Of a stretch of DNA of 64,000 bases, positions 23,022-35,000 are shown one piece after another (positions within the stretch are counted from its first letter, which is position 1; each line of letters starts with the position of its first letter). The stretch comes from Ixodes scapularis (lineage: Eukaryota; Arthropoda; Arachnida; Ixodida; Ixodidae): NCBI RefSeq assembly GCF_016920785.2, contig NW_024609846.1, positions 80,113,816-80,177,815 of the forward strand, in the 5' to 3' direction. The translations under genes and the position numbers were made by a program. The notes under the pieces were generated by a model. That model did no database searches and was not told the DNA's origin. It worked only from the letters and a program-made list of their open reading frames with translations.

Positions 23022-26000
23022 GTGGGCGGAGGGGCTCGTCGGGGAGGGTGCTTAACCGTCAAGCCCCTAGCAGCTAAAGGCTGGCTCGCATATTTGGGCT
23101 TCACTGTGCTCGAGTGCGTCACATTTTCTGGTGACTGCTTCCAACAGGAGAACTCGCTGGCATACTTGGGCCGTCTATCGGGGTAGCCTGGAAGCCTCTT
23201 AATCAAAATATACATTTTCATTACTTTTTACACGGCGCTCTTCCACTATGGGTTCTGTCGTAAGTAGGACTCCGCGTTTTCGGAGCTTATTTCTGTGGAA
23301 TTCGGAGGGCGTTTTTCGGAGTTTATTTTTTCGCTAAAATTTTGGGGTTTATGTAAGCTTATTTTTGTTGGATTCTCGATTATCTGCGGTTCTGAATTTA
23401 GTTTATTCTGTTCCGAATTTCTGAGAATTCAAGAACAAAATAAGTGAAGTTTGAGTACCACGACCCATCGCCGTGAAGGAGCCGCAGCAGGCTAAAAGGC
23501 AAACCCGTTTTGTCGGTAGTTAGAGAATTCCAACGAAACTGAAGTGGCATCTCCTTAGGACCGCTGACCCTGAGCTTTTATAAAGTTTATTTGTGAAGCA
23601 CCATCTTTTTTTCATTATACTATTTTGTCATCGCAACCTCAAAGTTGAAAGTTTTTCGCTTAAATCAGGATTGACAGAAAATTTACCAGAAAGTGTTCCT
23701 CTGATTTTTACGGATTTTCTCGAAAATGCAGAACCCTAGTTATCAGTGGCCTTTTCTCGTAGGTAGGGCGTAGGGTTTTTCGCACAACTACTGTAACACC
23801 TTCGGTCTAGTAATATGCAGTTCCGGGGCCACCCAACAGATGCCACCAGCGTACCATTACATTTTCTCGTTGTACGCGGTTACGAGGAAGCGCAATTTGC
23901 TCGAGCACGGTCGGATGCAAAGTTGTGAACCAGCCTTGAGTTGAGAACTAAACCCATGGGGACAATGACAGCACAACTTATTTGTTCGTGGTCCCCATGT
24001 AAGCTCGGCTGGGGCTCATGTTCAAATGATGAAGCATGGATGGAACATCAGTCCCTGCTGAATGCCGACGCAGTACTCTTGTCCAATCTGTGCCCGCATT
24101 CAATTGAGGAAGCGGTCATAAAGTATTCAGTCCACAGGGTTTGTGTTAGGTAAACACCCAGCTCCATGGAAAACAAGGTGGGCTATGTGGGCGCAGTGCA
24201 GATCGCACGTTTGCGAGGCTGGTTACGCATAATTGTGCACCATCCATGCGTACGGAGTGGATATTACACGGGACTAAGTGCTTGTGATTGCGCTTGACGT
24301 ATGTGCAGTGCACATTGCACGTTTGTGAGACTAGGTATAAGTAATTTTGAGTGCTATGTGTAACAGCACCAAAACCCAGGGCTCAGCAGTGCATTCTGAA
24401 TGTAGATATTTCCTCTAGCTGCCAGACAGACTTCGTAGGTGAGTCACCATAGATGCAAGTAAGGAGTGTGGAGAAGGCTTTCCAATTTGTCTACTTGCCG
24501 AAGCCGTCCGTCGTGCAAACAGCATGACGCACATTTTGTCGCCCTTGTATTGAAAACAGCCATACCAGCTGCAGAGAAACGCTTGTGGACTACGCGTAGG
24601 TTGAACAGTGACTGTGGCGCGTGTGCAGATCTTTCATGTGCCAAGCGAGGAGCGTCGTTTCCGCGAGACGAGCTCGCAGCGCTTTGGGGACCTGGGGGAG
24701 CAGGCCAAGATCTGTGCGGACATCATGCGGGACACCCAGACCACCATCGAAGTGAGCTCCTCCCGCGACCTCTCACTCACGGTGCTGGTCACGGGCCGCG
24801 AGCGTAACGTCGCCCTGGCTCGTGCTCATGTCATGCGGGCCCTCCAGACGCAGGTGCGTGCCAACCCCCCCCTGTTTGTCGGTAGTGTACCAAAATTGTT
24901 TCTGTGGCATCTGATAGACTTGGAGATTCACAGCATGTGTTGTGATTGAGCTGGGCACGTGCTGTGTGTTGGTGGTATGTGAGGCCACAGAGGCACGTGA
25001 CTTCATGACATAACAGTTGCATGACACCGTGAAGTGATGTCACATGACACCGTGACTGTCATGTCACTTGACGTCAAGTTCAATCGTCTTGACATCACAA
25101 TGTCTTGTGATGTCACAGTGTCGTCTGACACTCTGAATCGAGGTCATGTGGGCAATATAGTACTAGCACTTATGGTGCTATAGAGAGTATACGCCAGTGG
25201 CCATAGCTGAGTCTGCGGCTGCCAAACACGTGCCGACAACGAGTTTCCACAGTTTTTTTTTTTTTTAATCTTGCATTTTACACCGTAGAGCTAGTCTGTC
25301 TTAGCGGCCTATGAATGCAAACTCGTTCTGAGCATGCCCAGTGAACAGTGCACTCAAGTATGGTGTCCAATGAGTAGCCCCTGTATTGCTTATATGACCT
25401 TAACCCGTGTGTCGGTCGAGCGTAACGTGCCGTTTTTCTCATGAAACCCGGCCCTATGATACATTCTGCGTCCAGAAGTGTCGGTGACCGGCTCTTCGCT
25501 TGTGCAGGCCTCTGGCAGCATCCAGATCCCCAAGGAGCACCACCGTTTCATCCTGGGCCAGAAGGGCAAAAACTTGAAGGAGCTGGAGCAGACGACGGCC
25601 ACCAAAATCCACGTGCCACGCACAGACGAGAACTCTGACACCATCACCATCACGGGCAGCAAGGAGGGCATTGACCTTGCCCGGGACCACATCCAGAAGA
25701 TCTCCGAGGAGAAGTCCAAGCAGGGTGTGGAGAGGCTGCAGATCCCCCGGATGTACCACCCCTTCGTGCGGGGCCCCTACGACAACGTGGTGCGGGGCCT
25801 GGAGCAGGAACATACTGTGCGCATCCGGCTGGGCCGGGAGGAGGACGAAATCACCGTCACGGGGGACAAGGAGAATGTGGCTCGGGCTCGGGACGCCATC
25901 ATGGCCATCTACAACGACCGCCAGTCGCACTGCGACAGTGTCGGCGTGGAGGTGAGAAGACCGATGCTTTGCATTCCCTCATAAAAGTAGAGGAATGCAA

Positions 26001-29000
26001 ATCATTCCTCGACGTTTCACGTGGAGGTATATTTTGAACCAACCCGCACCAGTCGTGCAATGTTAAGTCACGTGACCCACGGTGCAAAGTCGTGATGTTG
26101 CGTGGTGTCACGGTTATTAGATCTAGTAGCATTGGGTGGCAAGTCGTGTTATAACTTGACATGGCACGACACTACGACTCGAGATCATGCCGTTATGTCA
26201 TGTGACCACTTCGCTTGATGTCGGGTCTTCCAACACCATGGTGTCGCTCGAATTGTGCAACACGATGTCACATAACGAGAAACCACTGCAGTACATTGTG
26301 TCCCGTGACATTGAGGTGCAGCGTCACGCTGCCTGGGGCAGATCCAAGCAGCACGCTATTTCCGGAACGTGTCCGTCTTGCCCGTCGAGCGCACTCCTCT
26401 TCAGCCCAGATGCTTCCTCCTCCCCTTCAGGTGAAGAAGTCCCAGCACAAGTACGTCCACGGGTTCCGCGGCCAAACCCTGCAGGAGCTGTTTGACCAGA
26501 CGGGCGTCTGGGTGGAGGTGCCCCCCATGGAGAGCGACGTAGAGACGATCGTGCTCAGGGGGGATGCGCAGAACCTCGGGCACGCCCTCTCCCTCGTCTA
26601 CGAGAAGGTGGGAGCTCCTTCCATCTCCACCCTAGAGTCGGAAGCATCTGTGCAACCATTTTTCCGTCCCGGGGAAGCGTTGTCTGAAAATACCGATGAG
26701 GTTTTCGGTAACGAAATCTCTGCAAGGATGTTAGGACTCTATTTATTCGAGGTCCCTCTTTTTTTGCCGCTATACTCACTGACGAGGTGAGAGCAGCACG
26801 GTGAAGATCCAGTTCTGCCGCCTCCAACGCGAGCTTCCTACCTCGGATAACTTCGAGGTGTTTCGCAGGCCTGTAGCGTTCACGCACAGCCAAAGCACGG
26901 CGAAGGCAACATCCGCTCACCGGAGTCCGGGCATTTGAAGGAGAATCTCTGCCGGTCTCCTTTTGTCAGTAATTTTAGGACGTCGCAGTTGCTGCTCACT
27001 CTTACGGTTCTTAGGATGTTGTCCTCGAAAGCTTCGGATTAAATTTTGCGAGCACTTTGTCTGCCTTATATAATTAACGATTATTGATTGTACTAAGGAG
27101 GAAAATCCACACTCGACTGAGGTGAGCTTTAGCTGGGACGGGCATGGTGTGTCGTTTCAATGACCCGTGCTTCTGTTTCAGGCCAACAGTGTGAAAACGG
27201 CGACCATCCCCGCAAAGAGCTGGATGCACAAGTACATCATTGGCAAGAAGGGCGAGAACATTAAGAAAATCACTCAGGATCACAAGGTGAGACCTGTGGG
27301 CTCTGGGGTCGTTTCTTTCCCGACAACCTGTGGTCTTGTTGGCTCCTATGTATGTGCTTATAGGGAAGCGTTAGAGCAACAGAGGCGTCGTACACGGCTC
27401 ATGATTCGCGAGGCGAAGACCGTTTGTCACGCTCGCTTTAATGAACTTGTTACAGCTTATGAACACAGAAAATTAAGGATCACAGAAATGCTGCTTATAT
27501 ATCTTACAGCTATAGTTGACCTAGAACCTAAGGTTTGGAAATCAAATAGTCAAGGTCGAAGTATTCGACGTGTATCAAACTTTCAAACCTGCAGAATCCT
27601 TGCGTTCTTCAAAGCTCACACTTTTATGTTCAACAAGCCGGGAGGTTTGGCATAGCTCTACGATTAAATCTAGTATGTCGATTAGTCTGATAAGCTTTAA
27701 AGGGACAATGAAGGCAATTTCGGATATTTTTTTGGCGATTGAACTGGGTTCCCGGCACGTTTCAGACCACGTTGCCCAAATTTCAGCCGAAACCGGCGCT
27801 TGTGTGCCGCGCGAATCAATTAGACAGTCGCGGTAATAATCGTACCGGGATCGACCGAGGCGACGCCCCGAGCGTTGCGGGAGAAACCAGCAGAAGCGGA
27901 GGTCACGTGACCCTGCGGGGCCTGGAAGCGTGACGTCACAAGAGACGCGTCAGCGATTGGTCGAAACGAGAAACGTGCTTTCGGTCACGCTTTGGCTCGT
28001 GGTTTTTATGAACACTGTTCTAATTCCACTTGAGTAACCATGAAAACTATAAATCACCCCAAAAATGATAACTAAACCGTAAATAAAACACCATAATTCT
28101 TTTTCTCTTTGCTACACTGCACGCGAAACGGGCAACGAGCAACTATGGGCAAAGAAAATATATAAAATAAAGAACGCAGCGCGGAACACCGCGCTGCTAT
28201 AACCCACCGCGGTAACCAGAGTCTTGACGCCCTAAATGCTACCGGTACCGACAATTCACATGTGACGTCACTCCCTACGTCACCTCCGTTTTCGGAGGCC
28301 CAAAATTGAGAAACGCAGATAGTTCAGTTTCGGTTTCTTCAGTTCTCTCGTAGGTACAGAATTACGCGTCACAAATGTCTATAAAAAATTTGCAGTATCC
28401 CAGGTTCCTAAGAAGCCTAAAAGCACCATTTAAAAAATTTAATTAAAATCGTCTTCATTGTCCCTTTAAACCGTAACCAACAAAGATCACTCCAATGTTC
28501 GATGCGCTTGAAGAGGACGAGACTAACAGTGAGTTATTTTCACTTTAGGGACAATTTTAAGAACATTTGGCCTTTGATAGCATTATGCTTTTCCTTGTAG
28601 AAACAAAATTTTTTACAAAATAACTTTTGTTGTCTTGAGGAGTTCTCGACTGAAAAGCAATAAAAACTTCTCCAAGTCTTGTGGAAAAGTTTGTCTTCCC
28701 GTTTGTGTCTCACAATTGTTTCTCTGCACCCCGGAAATCGGGGCAGGCGATGCACGTGGACTTCTGCGAGGACGAGAACCTTATTCGGGTCGAGGGTCCG
28801 GTGGAAGAGCTGGAGCTGGTGAAGGCGGCCCTGGAGGAGAATGTGCGGGAGATCGAGAGCAAAATGGATTCCGTGGAAATCAAGATCGATCCCCAGTTTC
28901 ACAGGCACATCATCGGCAAGGCTGGCGCTAACGGTGGGTGCCGCTACTGCGTGCTTGCCCCCGACGGAACCCAGTTTAACCTTTGCACATCATTATTCTA

Positions 29001-32000
29001 ATAATTTAGGAGAACCGTCAACCAACTTTTCTTCACCTATGTCTTGCATAAAATGATAAGGATGAGCGATAAAACGCTGAGCGAATGCGGCGCCGTTGTT
29101 CCGTAAAATAAACTTGTACTTCTTTTAAACTTGGAAAACCCATTTGGAGCACTTGGCCGAGATGGCTGGCTGATGTGCTTCACTTGTGCATTAAGCAATT
29201 TCGTGTTCTGAGGGGTGGGCGTGCATTTGGCCAAAGTGTGCCGGGTCATTTTGGCTTCGTTGTCGTTTCTCCTTTCTCGTCGGGCAATGTTTTGCTGTGT
29301 CTTGAAAGCATCTTAATGACCGATGCAGAGACAGTTCTTTTTGCCAGGAAGAAGGCGCTCCCCCAAAATCCTTCTCTCTTTTTCTTGCTCATACTCTTGC
29401 GTCCTCCTCACTCAAAAAAGTGGGTCCAAGAGTTATTCCCTGCAGAGAGAAGCGGTTTCCTCCTTACTGGAAGAGAAAGGACAAGTCGAGGGGTAGTTTC
29501 TTCCTCCGGCCTGTTCGTGTCCCTTTAAGGGGGGACACTGGCTAGAGGTTGAACTTTTGAACTATTCAAGTGATCAGAATGAAATTAGCAGTAACTTCAG
29601 ATGTAGCTGTACTGTGCAAACTTTCAGCTCTCTAGGGCAACTTTACATACCTGCATAAGAAGATGTGTCACTCTTCGTTAAGAAATCTATGATATGCAAA
29701 GGAAGCTATTATGCACCATTTTAAGTGCTTGAGTATAAAGTGGGGGATGTGGAACTTCGGGCTATCTAATTTTTATAACTTAAATGTAAATATTTCAGGA
29801 AGAGTGATTACCTCAAAATATGAGATGCATATCTGTCCTATGTAGTTTTTTCTCAATGAGGACTTTAATGTAAAACAAAATAAAGTAGATAGCCCGATTC
29901 CCCAGTAAATTTCAGTTCAGAAACATCTTGATTGTGGTATCAAAATAATTTTACTTTCAAACAAAAGATTCCTTCGTATGAAATTTGCAGCAAAAAGTGG
30001 AACTGAGAAAAATGCATTCAAATATTGAACTCCTTTACTTTGTTACTGCCTGACAATGTGTTGAAAATATTTTATATCAACGTAACTATTTGGCACATGG
30101 TTAGGAAATTTAGTGTAAGGGTGTATAATTAGTTTCTAAAACTGAAAACCTCAAAATTTAAAAATGAATTTTTTCAAGAAATTTTGAAGCTCAGGCTTAC
30201 GTCCCCCCTCTAGAAGTGCTCTGGCAGCGAGAGCAACAGAGGGCACGAGGGCTGCATGGCTGACGGGATGGGTGGGGTGTCACACTGCAGTGAACCGGCT
30301 GAAGCAGGAGTTGGGGGTGACGGTGCACGTGCCCTCGGACGAGGCGCGGTCACCCGTGGTGCGGGTGGAGGGGCCCCCCGAGGGTGTGGCCCAGGCCCAG
30401 GCCGAGCTGCTGGACATGGCCCACAAGCTGCAGAACGAGGTCACCCGGGAGCTGACCGTGGAGCCCCGCTTTCACCGCTACCTCATCGGGGCCAAGGGGG
30501 AGGCCATCCAGGTGGGCAGGGAACGGCACCCTTCTCTTCCTCCTCCGCATTATAGCACATCCGCCCCAGAGCGAGCGGACGACTTGCAAAACAAAATGCA
30601 GGGTGGGCCGTGCTTTAGCATTCAAGTAACGAAAACCTAATGTGACTCAAAGAGGTGGGAGAACAAGTACAGTTTGCGTCAGCGCTGACAACCTGTAGCA
30701 CTCGCTGTGGGTTGTCACTGGGGCCACCCGGTCTGCAGTGTAGAGCATGCTGATCGAGGGTGTTTATTTTCTCTTTAGAAGGAAATGCTTGAAACCTCTT
30801 GTTCTGGTTTTCGCTAAGAAGCTTCGAACAAAACAAAACTGCTTTATTGAAGCGGTAGCTTTATAGGACCAACTGTATCGTGCTGAATCACTATTGTGAT
30901 AGCTGCCGTGTTATCTGTAGATGCCTCTTCCTGTGTAACGCAGCCTCTGTGGCCACTATGCTTGGCAATATATTGCGATGGAAATAAACTGCTTCCAGTT
31001 CTGTTCGTGGAGCTGACAGCATCAGTTTGACTCTTATCGGTTGCACGCCGACGGATGCACGGTGCCAGAAGTGGGATCGGTTTATTAGGGGCAAAGCTCC
31101 TTGACCTTTGCCCTAAGGACCTTGTCCATCCGTCCGGCCGGCCAGCCGGTGTCTGTGCTCACATAAAAAGAAAAATGTTTGCGCAGTCGACAGGATTCGA
31201 ACCTGTGCGGGGAGACCCCACTGGATTTCTAGTACATCGCCTTAACCACTCGGCCACGACTGCGGGACGAGTAGGGGGCTCTGAGATGTGGTAGTTACTC
31301 AAGAGCTGGGGTTTCTGTCATGGATGAAACGTTGCATGTAGCCGCTCAACATCTATACAGGAGAGGGCGCTGCGGTCAAATGCTCAAATGCGTATATAAC
31401 CACGTTCCATACCACACATTCTCTTTCTGACATGGACCGTTGAGTTAAAGGAGCTGTGCAACGATATTCAGTTGGAATGTTTTTCACTATACACGAGCTT
31501 ACTGGCACACCTGGGACTCAAGGATACTCACACGCAACACCATTGGCCAAGAAACTCCTTTGTTGCATGTAATTTCAAGGACAAAAGCGATCATTTTCAT
31601 TCAATCTCTCCTTTGCAAAATTTGATGATGTAACTCGGGGATCGCAGTACACCCAAGTGACAATGTTTGAATGCGGTTCATAGATTGGACCCGAGCATTG
31701 CGTGGGCACTCGATTTCGGCTCGTGATAATTACTAGCTCGAGAAGCATTCGGGTAGTGACCCGTGTCCAATCGCTGCAACGACGACAATAGCCGAGCCAT
31801 AACAATGTCTGAAACTCAGCACATGTCCTGCGCTTTGCGAACCCCAGCGCGTGGCTATGATCAACACTGGCGGCATATAATCGGCTCCAGATCACGTGGC
31901 CGCTTGTTCTGGCTGCGAGTTGAGGGGGTGAACGCTGCTCATTTTTCTTAAATTCTTTTCTGGGACTTCTATTGCGTGGGGTGAAAAACGGAACGCGTGT

Positions 32001-35000
32001 TTCATACGTTATTAACGTTAGGGATCCGTTTTAAGCGGTATTTGTGCACAGTACAAAAATTGTTGCATTGCTCCCTTAAGCGGTGGAGATGCGTTCCCAC
32101 AGCTTCTAGCGGATCCAAGCTGATCTGCTAGAAGAACCACTGACTCTGCATTTCACCGACCATAAAGCAGTAATAATGAAGTCGAAACGCAGCTTCGAAC
32201 TCAGCACTACCTATGAGCAATAAAAAAAAAAATCAGCACCATCAGCACTACCTATGAACAATAAAATCAGTATCATCAGCACCACCAGAGCTTCGCCCCA
32301 GTCAACATCATTCACCACGTAGAGATGCGGTCATTTTTTTCTATTACAATATCAGGAGCCATGTAAGCACGAAATGTGTAGGTCGGTTAGTCCGTAACAA
32401 TAAACAATCTTGAAAAAAAAAAACTGCTGTCGGTGCCAGGGATTAAACTTTGATTACTAATGCGAAAGCGGAATGCTCTGCTGACTGAGCTACGGACCCA
32501 GCACACAAGAATGGGAGGAGTGAAAGCAGGTGGTGTGACAAAGCAAGCAGAGAGGTGTGGAAAGGGCAAAAAAAGAGGAGCAAAAACAGGGGGTATAGAA
32601 AGAGCGCATGGAATGAGGAGTGGAAAGGGCAGGAAAACACATTTCCCCTTTCCCGGTGACCCAGAAAATTCAGCGCATAGGTTTTGTGTCTGTTTGGTGC
32701 TGAAGGAAAGCACTTGCAGCGTCACAAAGAGAGTTCCCATTACAAAACACGGCCCTTGGAACCACCTGAACTAAGATCAACACTTACCCCAGGAACTGAA
32801 AGACTAAGGGTCATCCTGCCCTCGGCACCACCCGAACTAAGAGCACCGCCCACCCAATAAAGCTACCACACTTAAACGTGCTTGACAGAATGACCAAACA
32901 TGCGGCCAATTTTTTCTTGTTTGATTGCTAATGAGCAGCCTTATCCTCTTCCTTGTTCGATCGCTTTGTGGACTGGGGATGTTTTTTTATGCGATAGCAT
33001 TCTTTAGCTACCCCCCCCCCCCCCTCCACACACACACACACATTTTTTTTCATTTCTGGCCTTCTAATGTGTAGTAGGTACTCCCAGTAGACCATTTCAG
33101 ATCACATTCTCACTCTTTCCCATATTTGACCCTCTTCAAAGGACCTGACGACCTTGACGTCGTTCTTGGGGTCCTAGACGTCCTTGAGGTTGTCCTAGAC
33201 GTTGTCCTTGAGATTGTCCTAGACGTCTTTGATGTCGTCCTCTAGGACGTTGTCTTAGACGTTGTCCTTGAGGTTGTCCTAGACAAATGCTATTGCAATT
33301 CATAAGCAACTAACAATAGTGGTTTGTGTCTAGTTTTCTATTTGTCCCTGCTTGCTTTGTCAAACAACAAAGCACAAGGAGAGGAAGAAAGGGACAGCTC
33401 GACAAAGCTGAAGGCCGCCACTCTGGCAGTTTCACAGCATAAATAACTACAAGCACGAAAAAAAAAGCAAAGATAATCATGGTATTGGAGCAAAAAAGAA
33501 AGATACATAATCATAGGAGGTGTTATTTAGGACGCGTTTCCTAGGAGGCATTGCGCATGCCATCTTTCCTTGTTACCCCACACTAAATGCCGCATGCTCC
33601 TCCGTCCATCCCCCCAGGAGGTGCGTCGGCAGTTCAACCAAGTGAACGTGACGTTCCCGGAGGCCGGGGCCCGCAGCGACAAGGTGCTGATCCGGGGTCC
33701 CCGGGAGGACGTGGAGGCGTGCCACCGGCACCTGGCCCAGACCTGCCGGGACCTGCAGGCCTCCAGCCACAGGGTGGACCTGGTGCTCTTCAAGCAGTTC
33801 CTGCGCCACCTGGCGGGCAAGGGGAGGCCCACCCTGCGCCGCATCCAGCAGGAGACTGACACCAAGATAGAGCTGCCCGCCGAGAACAGCAACTCGGACG
33901 TGGTCATGATCACGGGCAAGAAGGAGAATGTGGCCGCTGCTAAGGAGAAGATCCTCGAGGCACAGAAGGAGCAGGTACATGCTACTCCCCCGACGCTGTC
34001 TCTTCAGGCACCAGCTCCAACTGGTCCCTCCGTGGGGCTCTCTGTTCCTTTGAGCTGTTCATTTTCTTAGCCGGTCGACTTCGTTGGTGACGTTGAGGGG
34101 TATGTGGGTTTTGATTTCAATTTCCGAGAAGCAGGATTTCGGAGCAATGTCACAGACCAAGAAGCGTAGCCATGGCGGCGTTCGCAGGTCCTCAGAAACT
34201 GTGGCACAGAGGCGCCACATTGTTGCAGTTTTTTACTGAACAATGTGCAACTACGGCAATGTGAGCATTGCCGTAGTTGCACATTGGGACGACGTTACAG
34301 GCTTTCCAGCCTGTAACGTCGTCCCAAAGATTCCAGCTCTCGGCTATTTGAAACTGAAATTATTAAGTCAGAATAATGCGACGAGGAATTATTTGCGGCA
34401 TCTTGGCATATTCCACATTGCATTTCACGGTTAGTGGAATGTGCACGAACCAACCCAAAAATTTGGTGTGTCTACACTCTCGTTTCTTCCTATATCGATT
34501 CATTCTACCTTTGTATTCGTTGAATGCAGATTTCGTGCTAGCAGCCTCTTCTTTTTTTAAGGAACTAATATGCAATGGGCAAACCACTTGAGATTGAAGG
34601 TGGAAATAACCGTGTTTTCGTGCCTTGTCCCCGCCCCTTGTGACTGATGTGCAGGCGGACGTGGTGGAAGTGAGCATCATGATACCCTGCAACCTGCACA
34701 ACTCGATCATCGGGGCCAAGGGGCGGCTGATCCACTCGATCATGGAGGACTGCGGTCGGGTGCAGATCACCTTCCCGCAGCAGGACTCCAAGAGCGACCG
34801 GGTCACCCTCAGCGGGCCGAAGGAGGACGTGGACCGGGCCAAGAAGCAGCTCCTTGACCTCTCCAACGAGAAGCAGCTGTCCAGCTTCACCGAGGAGGTC
34901 CGTGCCCAGCCCAAGCACCACCGCTTCCTCATTGGCAAAAACGGCTCCAACATCCGCAAGGCAAGGTTCCTTTCTGGTATTCTCCCTATCCTCTCCCAAC

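Larger units (their letters stand above)
30512..33617 (+). other. HDLBP: Vigilin intron 7
   Basis: A 3.1-kb intron carrying the tRNA-Ser-like locus (31182-31263, minus), a tRNA-derived SINE (32395-32504, minus), a poly-C/CA tract (33009-33050) and a GTCCTAGACGT minisatellite (33141-33284). The acceptor is CATCCCCCCAG. Confidence 0.75.

Noticed and set aside
34961..34966. GT donor five bases downstream of vigilin exon 9
   Set aside because: Using AAGGCAAG/GTTCC adds five bases and breaks the frame into exon 10, while the GC donor preserves it and the conserved KH sequence.
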